From an uncultured Kangiella sp. (GTDB taxonomy: Bacteria > Pseudomonadota > Gammaproteobacteria > Enterobacterales > DSM-103792): DNA of 13,012 bases. The translations under genes were made by a program, and so were the position numbers. Of this stretch, positions 7,310-13,012 are shown piece after piece; the stretch's first letter is position 1, and every line of letters begins with the position of its first letter. The DNA lies in the NCBI GenBank assembly GCA_946481205.1, contig CAMLNB010000094.1, positions 1 through 13,012 on the forward strand, in the 5' to 3' direction. Under the pieces are notes generated by a model that saw only the letters and a list, made by a program, of their open reading frames with translations, searched no databases and was not told the DNA's origin.

Positions 7310-10300
7310 ATGTTTCGCGAATTTTTTCGGTTTGAGCTGGCGCTGCAGATACGCCAGCCGTTGTTGTGGATCGCGGCGCTGATTTTCGGCGTCATGGCCT
7401 TTGCCGCCAGCAGCAGCGATGCCGTGCAACTCGGCGGCGCCATTGGCAATATCCACCGCAATGCGCCGACCGTCATCATCCAGTTCCTGACCATATTCAC
7501 GGTGCTGGCGCTGTTTATCGTCACGGCGTTTTTGCCCGGCTCGCTGCTGCGCGATCATGAGCTCAACACGGCGGAGTTGTTTTTCTCCAAGCCGATGCGC
7601 AAGGCCGATTATCTCGGTGGCCGACTGCTCGGCGGGCTCGCGGCCACGGTGAGTATTTATGTGGTGATCATTCTCGCGATGCTGCTTGGCACCGCTATGC
7701 CTTGGCTCGATCCTGCCCGGCTCGGCCCGACTTCCCTGGCGCCGTATCTGTGGGCACTGACGGTCATGGTGCTGCCCAATATTGTCTTCACCGGCGCCCT
7801 GCTCAGCGTGCTGGCCGTGACCATGCGCAGCCTGCTCGGCGTGTATATCGGCATTGCCGGTTTTATCGTGCTGTGGAGTGTCGCCAGCGTCTTGTCGGCG
7901 GACATCGACAATCAATGGCTGGCCGCGCTGATCGATCCGTTTGGTGGCAATGCCCTGAGTCAGGAAACCCGCTACTGGTCCGCAGCGGAACTGAACAGCA
8001 AGCTACCAACGCTTGATCGTTACCTGCTCGGCAATCGCCTGCTCTGGTTGGCCGCCAGCGCCGTGCTCATCCTGCTGAGTTATGTCTTGTTCAAACCGAT
8101 GCGTGCCGGCACCGGTCGCGGCTGGCGCAAGAAAGCCGCCGCTGCCGAGCCAACGATCAGCAGCACAGCATTCACACATCAACGGGTCGAGCCGCAGTTC
8201 AGCGCGGCGACGCGCTGGCAGCAATGGCGCGCGCAATGGTGGTTCGATACCGTGGGCGTGCTCAAAGGTGTACCGTTCCTGGCGATGCTGGTCTTTGGCT
8301 TGCTCAATCTGCTGGCCAGCACCAGTCTTGGCGGTGTCATGTATGGCACCACGGTGTACCCGGTCACTCACATGATGACCGGCGCGATCGGCGACAGCTT
8401 CAGCTTTCTGCTGGTGCTGATCGTCACGTTCTACGCCGGTGAACTGATCTGGAAAGAACGGCAAGCACGGCTTGGCGATGTCATTGATGCATTGCCGGTG
8501 CCGAACTGGTTGCCGCTGTCAGCCAAAGCGGTCGCGCTGATCACGGTGGTATTCAGCTACCTTGGTGCCGGCGTACTGGCGGCAGTTGGCTTCCAGCTTT
8601 ACAAAGGTTTCACCAATATCGAGTTTGGTCTGTACGCCAGCGAGGTGCTGCTCGAATCCTTGCCGTTTGTCTTGATGGGCCTGCTGGCCTTGGCGCTGCA
8701 GGTGTTTTTCCAGAACAAATTCCTCGGCTATCTGGCGATCATCGTGGTGATTGTCGCCCGCGTTTCGCTGCAGTCACTTGATTATGAGCACCAGCTGTAC
8801 ACCTTCGGGCTGGCGACGCTGCTGACTTATTCCGACATGAACGGCTACGGCCATTTCCTGACCGGACATCTGTCATTCCGCGCTTATTGGCTGCTGTTCT
8901 GCGTGGCGCTGCTGATACTCGCCGCTGCCCTGTGGGTGCGCGGTATTGTTCCGAGCTTCCCTGCGCGATTGCAGAGCGCCGGAAAGCAATTACGCGGACC
9001 GCTGGGGGCCGGCCTCGCTGTCGTGGTGCTGGCCTGGCTTGGCGTCGGTGGCTGGATTTTCTGGAACACCAACATCGTCAACGATTACCTGACCGACAAT
9101 GACGAACTGGATTGGCAGGCGGAGTACGAGCGTCGTTATGCCCAGTACAAGAATCTGGTGCAACCGCGCCTGACGGCAATCTCGGTCGATCTGGATCTGT
9201 ACCCGACCGAGCGCCGGGCCGTGGCTCGCGGTCGTTATGAGCTGGTGAACCGCAGTGCCGAACCGATCACTGATTTGCATCTGGCCTTGGTCGACACCGA
9301 CATCACGCTGAAATCACTGTCGCTGCCTGACTCGGCACTGCAACAGCATGATGTCGATTTTGGTTACCGAATCTACAAACTGCCGCAACCCTTGCAACCG
9401 GGCGCCACCACGACGCTGGACTTCGAGCTGGAATACGCCAAGCGTGGCTTTGCGACCCGCAACAATGAAAGTCTTGTGGTCGACAATGGCAGTTTCATCA
9501 ATAACGCCCAATTGCTGCCGCAGTTTGGTTACAACGAAGACTATCTGATCACGGATCGCAACGAACGGCGCAAGCGCAACCTGCCAGAACGTCCGCGGAT
9601 GCCAAAGCTGGAAGACGAGGCCGCCCGCGCCAATACCTATATCGGTGACGACGGCGACTGGATCCGCTTCGAAACCACCGTTTCGACCGTGCCAGATCAG
9701 ATCGCGCTGGCACCTGGCTACCTGCAGAAAGAATGGACCGACAACGGCCGCCGCTACTTCCATTACAAAATGGACGTACCTATGCTGCCGTTTTTTTCGT
9801 GGCTGTCGGCACGCTGGGACGTCAAACGCGACAGCTGGAACGGCATTCCAATCGAAATCTATTACGACCGCAAGCATCCGTACAATGTCGACCGGATGAT
9901 TACTGCAGTGAAGGATTCGCTGAGCTATTTCTCCAGCCAATTCTCGCCTTACCAGCACAAGCAAGTCCGGATTCTCGAGTTTCCGCGCTACGCCAGTTTT
10001 GCCCAGTCGTTCGCCAACACCATTCCGTACTCGGAATCGATTGGCTTCATCGCCGACCTGCGTGACCAGGACAGCGTGGATTACGTCTACTATGTCACCG
10101 CCCATGAGATCGCCCATCAATGGTGGGCGCATCAGGTCATCGGCGCCAACGTTCAAGGCGCCACAGTGTTGTCCGAGTCACTGTCGCAGTACTCCGCCTT
10201 GATGGTGATGGAGAAAGCCTACGGCCGCCAGCAGATGCGTCAGTTCTTGAAGAATGAGCTGGATGGTTACCTCAGCGCCCGTGGTGGAGAACTGCTGGAG

Positions 10301-10891
10301 GAGCTGCCGCTGTACCGGGTCGAGAACCAGCAGTACATCCATTACGAAAAAGGCTCGCTGGTGTTCTACCGGCTGCGTGAGGAAATTGGTGAAGACGCGC
10401 TGAACCGCGCCCTTAGCAAATTCCTGCATGACAAGGGCTATCAGCAAGCACCGTTCACTACCAGCGCCGAGCTGCTCAGTTACATCCGCGCCGAAACACC
10501 GGTGGATCGGCAGCAGCTGGTGACCGATTTGTTTGAGAAGATCAGCTTCTATGACAACCGTATGCTGGCCGCCAGCGCGACCAAGCGCGACGACGGCAAA
10601 TACGAGGTGACGCTGGAGTTCAGCGCCGACAAGCGTTATGCCGACGGCGTTGGCAACGAAACCGAAGGCCAGCTTGATGACTGGATCGATGTCGCGGTGT
10701 TTGCCCGTAAACCGGGCGCGGAGGAGCGCGACGAAACCGTGCTCTATCAAGAACGCCGGCATATCACCGACAAGCAGCACAAACTGACCGTCACCGTTGA
10801 CAGTGAACCGTATGAAGCCGGTTTTGATCCGTACAACAAGCTGATCGACCGCGTGTCCGACGACAACCGCAAACGGGTAACACTGGAATAG
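7310..10891 (+). CDS. ABC-2-type permease fused to an M1-type (gluzincin) metallopeptidase
   Basis: A 1193-residue membrane protein. ATG 7310 is preferred over GTG 7301 because GGAG at 7298-7301 is spaced 8 nt from it. Residues 1-585 hold about 13 hydrophobic segments in two blocks: about six between 18 and 260, a polar linker, then about seven between 319 and 585. They resemble two ABC-2 permease halves (SLLRDHELNTAELFFSKPMRKADYLGGR is typical). Residues from about 600 form a soluble M1-like peptidase: a beta-rich N-terminal part, then HEIAH (H932, E933, H936) with E956 in LSES as likely third zinc ligand. Y1012 in IHYEKG is the expected transition-state tyrosine. There is no GAMEN-like exopeptidase motif; PYSESIGF occupies that region. 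The peptidase part is probably periplasmic. With the adjacent ATPase it forms a known but uncharacterised permease/aminopeptidase family. Peptide transport coupled to cleavage is inference. Confidence 0.93.
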   Translation: MFREFFRFELALQIRQPLLWIAALIFGVMAFAASSSDAVQLGGAIGNIHRNAPTVIIQFLTIFTVLALFIVTAFLPGSLLRDHELNTAELFFSKPMRKADYLGGRLLGGLAATVSIYVVIILAMLLGTAMPWLDPARLGPTSLAPYLWALTVMVLPNIVFTGALLSVLAVTMRSLLGVYIGIAGFIVLWSVASVLSADIDNQWLAALIDPFGGNALSQETRYWSAAELNSKLPTLDRYLLGNRLLWLAASAVLILLSYVLFKPMRAGTGRGWRKKAAAAEPTISSTAFTHQRVEPQFSAATRWQQWRAQWWFDTVGVLKGVPFLAMLVFGLLNLLASTSLGGVMYGTTVYPVTHMMTGAIGDSFSFLLVLIVTFYAGELIWKERQARLGDVIDALPVPNWLPLSAKAVALITVVFSYLGAGVLAAVGFQLYKGFTNIEFGLYASEVLLESLPFVLMGLLALALQVFFQNKFLGYLAIIVVIVARVSLQSLDYEHQLYTFGLATLLTYSDMNGYGHFLTGHLSFRAYWLLFCVALLILAAALWVRGIVPSFPARLQSAGKQLRGPLGAGLAVVVLAWLGVGGWIFWNTNIVNDYLTDNDELDWQAEYERRYAQYKNLVQPRLTAISVDLDLYPTERRAVARGRYELVNRSAEPITDLHLALVDTDITLKSLSLPDSALQQHDVDFGYRIYKLPQPLQPGATTTLDFELEYAKRGFATRNNESLVVDNGSFINNAQLLPQFGYNEDYLITDRNERRKRNLPERPRMPKLEDEAARANTYIGDDGDWIRFETTVSTVPDQIALAPGYLQKEWTDNGRRYFHYKMDVPMLPFFSWLSARWDVKRDSWNGIPIEIYYDRKHPYNVDRMITAVKDSLSYFSSQFSPYQHKQVRILEFPRYASFAQSFANTIPYSESIGFIADLRDQDSVDYVYYVTAHEIAHQWWAHQVIGANVQGATVLSESLSQYSALMVMEKAYGRQQMRQFLKNELDGYLSARGGELLEELPLYRVENQQYIHYEKGSLVFYRLREEIGEDALNRALSKFLHDKGYQQAPFTTSAELLSYIRAETPVDRQQLVTDLFEKISFYDNRMLAASATKRDDGKYEVTLEFSADKRYADGVGNETEGQLDDWIDVAVFARKPGAEERDETVLYQERRHITDKQHKLTVTVDSEPYEAGFDPYNKLIDRVSDDNRKRVTLE

Positions 10892-10907
10892 GTTATCCGC
10901 TTTCAAC

Positions 10908-10945
10908 AAAACAAAACGGCCGCGCATTGCGGCCGTTTTGTTTTT
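10908..10945. terminator. Bidirectional intrinsic terminator
   Basis: A perfect 16-bp stem (10908-10923 with 10929-10944) with GC core CGGCCGC/GCGGCCG, loop GCATT, and A/T tracts on both flanks. It separates the permease-peptidase gene from the convergent lpxR-like gene, 20 bp from that stop. Confidence 0.92.
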
Positions 10946-10963
10946 ACAGCACCAACGCCGCCA

Positions 10964-11950
10964 TCACCAGCGCCACGTCAGCGCCATCGACCCGAAAGCA
11001 TCGGTGCCGGAAGTCTCGCGGAACTGCCGCGTCTGCCGCGCGTAAGTGAAATCCAGCGACCAACCATCAAGGCTCCAGTGCCAGCCGGCGACCAGCGCGC
11101 CACCGGGGTGATCCAGCGTCACCGAACTGTTGTCATCACCGAAGGTATTGCCGTTGACGAAAATCGTGTTGAACGTCCAGCGGGCATCGACGCCCAGATA
11201 CAGAAACCAATCATCGCGGCTGGTGCCGATCAGGGGATTGCCTTCACGGCCTTGCAGATACGATACCGTCGGAAAGCTCGCAGCCAGATCGGTGCCGACG
11301 CGTATCACCACGCCGGTGCCGACGCTGCTTTCCAAATTGCCGGCACCGAGATCAGCAATGCCGATGACATCGCCTTCGAGACCTTTGTTGCTGCCGACAT
11401 ACAGGCGCCAAGCGCGGCGCCAACCGATCCGAACCACCGCTTCGTTATCGATCTGGTTATCCCAGCCCTGCGGATCCTCCGAATTGGTCAGCTCATGGAT
11501 CGCGGACTGCACGTCCTCAGCAGCCACCACTGGGCCAACCAATCCGATCACCAGCGACATCTGATCATCGACCCGATCCACTGTCCGGTGAATGGTGCCG
11601 CGCCAGCCAAGATAACCGACATAAGGCAGATCGCCTTCGATGGGCGCAGATTGGCTGATATCGACCGGCGTCGACATCGCGTACTGAATCTGCTGGGAAA
11701 CGATGTAGGAGTCGCCCTCCTCCGCCAGCCCAAACTGGCGGCCGAGCGCGCCGAGCCACCCAGGCATCCGGGGATGATGCAACGAATCGATGTCGCCCTC
11801 GGCCCAAGTCAGGCCGAGCCCGGCGGTGTAATGGCCATCGCCGCCGGTAAAGACATCGTTTTCAAAGGTAAACGTGAAACTGTCCTGAGCTGCCGCAACC
11901 GGCGCCAGCAGCGCCAATCCCAGCCAAGCGCAACCAAGCCGCCCGCGCAT
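10964..11950 (-). CDS. lpxR: LpxR family (DUF2219) lipid A 3'-O-deacylase, outer-membrane beta-barrel
   Basis: A 328-residue protein with signal peptide MRGRLGCAWLGLALLAPVAAA (probable cleavage after A21). I chose the ATG at 11950, with AGGA just upstream, over an in-frame ATG at 12040 because it starts the signal peptide directly. The mature N-terminus SFTFTFENDVFTGGDGHYTAGLGLTW matches the LpxR start; N31-D32 correspond to the catalytic Asn-Asp of Salmonella LpxR. The second active-site block is also present: GLVGPVVAAEDVQ then IHEL and DPQGWDNQIDNE, with Q148 and H152 four residues apart as in Salmonella. The protein ends in aromatic LTWRW, as outer-membrane barrels do. Salmonella LpxR removes the 3'-acyloxyacyl group of lipid A in a calcium-dependent reaction at the cell surface. 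Family assignment is strong; activity is inferred. Confidence 0.9.
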   Translation of the reverse strand: MRGRLGCAWLGLALLAPVAAAQDSFTFTFENDVFTGGDGHYTAGLGLTWAEGDIDSLHHPRMPGWLGALGRQFGLAEEGDSYIVSQQIQYAMSTPVDISQSAPIEGDLPYVGYLGWRGTIHRTVDRVDDQMSLVIGLVGPVVAAEDVQSAIHELTNSEDPQGWDNQIDNEAVVRIGWRRAWRLYVGSNKGLEGDVIGIADLGAGNLESSVGTGVVIRVGTDLAASFPTVSYLQGREGNPLIGTSRDDWFLYLGVDARWTFNTIFVNGNTFGDDNSSVTLDHPGGALVAGWHWSLDGWSLDFTYARQTRQFRETSGTDAFGSMALTWRW

Positions 11951-12012
11951 GAAATCCTGTCCATGGGTACCACCCCGGTTGAATTCTAAACGCACGCCCC
12001 CATTGACCGGAT

Positions 12013-12041
12013 CGGACAGGCCGAAAGATTCATGGCACAAT
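12013..12041 (+). promoter_or_regulatory. Candidate ssrA promoter
   Basis: CGGACA (12013-12018) and CACAAT (12036-12041) are 17 bp apart, each matching four of six sigma70 consensus bases. The start would be near 12048, leaving a leader of about 44 nt that RNase P removes to make the mature 5' end at 12092. Alternative boxes in the 140-bp gap are no better. Confidence 0.3.
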
Positions 12042-12091
12042 GTCCACCGGCCTGTCAGTTGGCTACGCCAGCGATTGACGACCGGACACTT

Positions 12092-12443
12092 GGGGACGAT
12101 ATGGCTTCGACGGCGATATCAAGGACCTAGGTGCATGCCGAGGAGGCAACAGGACCTCGTACCCACTCTGTTGCACATTATAGTTGCCAACGACGACAAC
12201 TACGCTTTAGCCGCTTAAGGCTAAACTGCAAATCGCAAGATGCCTCTGGTAGCGAAGCGCAGTCATATACAGAGGATAAGGTTGGCAGTGCGCCCGACGC
12301 TGTCGCTCGAAAACCTACTGGGCTCGTGAGTCAGTAGCCTGTGCGTTGGCGACTGACTTGTTAAACTAAATAACAGCACTAAGCATGTAGTACCGAAGTA
12401 GGCGAATTGTCGGACGCGGGTTCAATTCCCGCCGTCTCCACCA
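12092..12443 (+). ncRNA. ssrA: Transfer-messenger RNA (tmRNA, one-piece)
   Basis: The RNA rescues ribosomes stalled on broken mRNAs: its tRNA-like end is charged with alanine, and its internal frame adds a degradation tag. Ends were set by pairing GGGGACG (12092-12098) with CGTCTCC (12433-12439), followed by A and an encoded CCA (12441-12443), giving 352 nt. Conserved parts seen: GGCTTCGACGG near the 5' end, AGGTGCATGCCGAGG in helix 2, the tag frame from 12186, GACTAAGCATGTAGTACCG-type sequence (here CACTAAGCATGTAGTACCG) and the T-arm GCGGGTTCAATTCCCGC. It is a single molecule, not the two-piece permuted form found in alphaproteobacteria and some others. It should work with the SmpB encoded at 560-1042. 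The 3' end of ssrA is a common integration site, but I see no integrase or duplicated end here. Confidence 0.98.
12186..12218 (+). other. tmRNA-encoded proteolysis tag frame
   Basis: Resume codon GCC at 12186 opens ANDDNYALAA followed by TAA. The C-terminal ALAA is the degron read by ClpXP and related proteases. E. coli has ANDENYALAA; the Asp at position 4 is the same as in Pseudomonas tags. The frame is not a free-standing gene. Confidence 0.95.
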
Positions 12444-12444
12444 A

Positions 12445-12489
12445 GCGCAAACAAAAAGGCTCCCAAATTGGGAGCCTTTTTGTTTGCGC
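12445..12489 (+). terminator. ssrA intrinsic terminator
   Basis: A perfect 20-bp stem (12445-12464 with 12470-12489), loop AAATT, core AGGCTCCC/GGGAGCCT followed by TTTTTGTTT inside the distal arm. It starts 2 nt after the CCA end of tmRNA. Confidence 0.93.
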
Positions 12490-12507
12490 CGTGATTCTGC
12501 TGGTGTT

Positions 12508-12608
12508 GGACCCGCGGAGCGGGTTCACAAATTCGCCGGGAGCGAATTTGGACAGCCGTAGGCTGGCCTGCGCGATAGCGCAGGTGCGCACCATGGACGG
12601 CAGCGCAC
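12508..12608. repeat. Array of small hairpins, possible dispersed palindromic repeat
   Basis: Four back-to-back hairpins: 12508-12515/12519-12526 (loop GGA, one G-T pair), 12528-12536/12542-12550 (loop CGGGA), 12553-12557/12561-12565 (loop GTA) and 12567-12573/12578-12584 (loop GATA). A possible fifth, GTGCGC (12584-12589) with GCGCAC (12603-12608), overlaps the fourth by one base. Three of them share CGC-loop-GCG at the tip. No coding sequence is supported. The layout suggests a multi-hairpin intergenic repeat; copy number cannot be judged from one window. Confidence 0.6.
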
Positions 12609-12758
12609 CATTCCCGCCAGCAGCCAGCCGAACAGCACTGCCAAAACGCGTGACCATTTTTCTTCGCGCATAACCACGTCACGATTCCCATCTGCTGCAA
12701 TGCCCTGACGCTTTTTTTCCGCATCCGTGTTGCACCGAAAAGCGCACGTTAAAAACGC
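12609..12758. other. Intergenic stretch with no recognised feature
   Basis: Between the hairpin array and the end of the AraC-type gene I see no supported gene. There is no convincing terminator for that gene either; only a 4-bp AGCG/CGCT stem precedes a short T-run in its direction. Confidence 0.4.
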
Positions 12759-13012
12759 TCACGAGGTCTCATTCTGTTGCTTGCGCCAGCGCGCCGGCGG
12801 CATGCCGGTCCAGCGCTGAAACGCTCGGTAGAAGGTGCTGACTTCGGCGAAGCCGAGCGATAGCGCAATATCATTCAGCGCCCGCGAGGTATGCACCACT
12901 GCATGCAGCGCGGCGTCGCGGCGCACGTCATCCAGCAATTGTTCGTAGCGCTGGCCCTGCGCCTGTAGCCGGCGCGCCAGCGTGCGTTCACTCACGCCAA
13001 GTGCACGTGCCG
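12759..13012 (-). CDS. AraC-family transcriptional regulator, C-terminal DNA-binding domain (5' part outside window)
   Basis: The frame runs from the right edge without a start and stops at 12759, leaving 83 complete codons. The visible sequence ARALGVSERTLARRLQAQGQ is the end of the first helix-turn-helix. NDIALSLGFAEVSTFYRAFQRWTGMPPARWR is the second, with the LGF and FxRxFxRWTG signature of the AraC/XylS C-terminal domain. A GTG at 12995 could look like a start, but the family signature continues upstream of it, so the gene is simply cut by the window. The style (SERTLARRL, RRDAA) resembles AraC proteins with a large N-terminal ligand-binding domain of the ArgR/OruR kind, about 330 residues in all, but that part is not seen. 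Effector and targets are unknown. Confidence 0.92.
   Translation of the reverse strand, partial: ARALGVSERTLARRLQAQGQRYEQLLDDVRRDAALHAVVHTSRALNDIALSLGFAEVSTFYRAFQRWTGMPPARWRKQQNETS

Noticed and set aside
11078..11989. Long plus-strand open frame of about 300 codons
   Set aside because: It is antisense to the LpxR gene, whose signal peptide, active-site motifs and barrel end are clear; the antisense product resembles nothing and reflects GC-rich codon use.
11951..12040. Thirty-residue N-terminal extension of LpxR from ATG 12040
   Set aside because: It would place a charged, non-conserved segment before a good signal peptide, and ATG 11950 has AGGA upstream.
12075..12102. TTGACG and CGATAT as an ssrA promoter
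   Set aside because: The -10 would lie inside mature tmRNA, so transcription would begin too late.
11949..12218. Plus-strand open frame ending in VANDDNYALAA
   Set aside because: It only reads through the ssrA tag frame from non-coding upstream sequence; the tag is decoded by tmRNA, not as a separate gene.
12379..12657. Minus-strand open frame ending ...LVETAGIEPASDNSPTSVLHA
   Set aside because: It is antisense to the tmRNA 3' end, terminator and hairpin array. VETAGIEPAS is the antisense of the conserved tRNA-like end and is a frequent false annotation.
12415..12760. Genomic island or attachment site at the ssrA 3' end
   Set aside because: I looked for an integrase and for a repeat of the tmRNA 3' end and found neither in the window.
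1..13012. CRISPR array, insertion sequence or prophage
   Set aside because: No regularly spaced direct repeats, terminal inverted repeats with a transposase, or phage genes were seen on either strand.

Overview
The window looks like the chromosome of a GC-rich gammaproteobacterium. The pointers are a ratA/smpB divergent pair, a one-piece tmRNA with the tag ANDDNYALAA, TraT-type and LpxR-type outer-membrane proteins, and a secreted protease ending in a GlyGly-CTERM-like sorting tail. No plasmid, phage, integrase, transposase or CRISPR signature is visible. I cannot assign a genus.

Layout from left to right: (1) the 5' part of ratA (minus strand) diverges from smpB (plus) across a short intergenic region with a perfect TATAAT box for smpB. 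(2) A two-gene plus-strand unit with a 4-bp stop/start overlap encodes a secreted Ala/Gln-rich helical-repeat protein and an M14 zinc carboxypeptidase with an Ig-like domain and sorting tail. It ends at a perfect 17-bp bidirectional terminator. (3) Two tandem TraT-family lipoprotein genes lie on the minus strand. (4) After a 348-bp divergent gap, a plus-strand pair encodes an ABC ATPase and a 1193-residue protein joining an ABC-2-type permease to an M1-type (gluzincin) metallopeptidase. It ends at another bidirectional terminator. (5) An LpxR/DUF2219 lipid A deacylase gene lies on the minus strand. (6) ssrA (tmRNA) lies on the plus strand with its own terminator, followed by an array of small hairpins. 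(7) The C-terminal DNA-binding part of an AraC-family regulator (minus) runs off the right edge.

How the genes fit together: smpB and ssrA encode the two partners of trans-translation, but here about 11 kb of envelope-related genes separates them. Those genes deal with the outer membrane, secretion or periplasmic proteolysis: M14 peptidase, TraT lipoproteins, permease-peptidase fusion and LpxR. That they share a physiology is only an inference from adjacency.

The most interesting items are the permease/M1 fusion with its non-canonical zinc-motif spacing and no GAMEN-like motif; the tandem TraT paralogues, one of which has lost its glycine-rich membrane segment; the helical-repeat partner of the carboxypeptidase; and the hairpin array downstream of ssrA. 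I found no completely new system that I could defend from the sequence alone.
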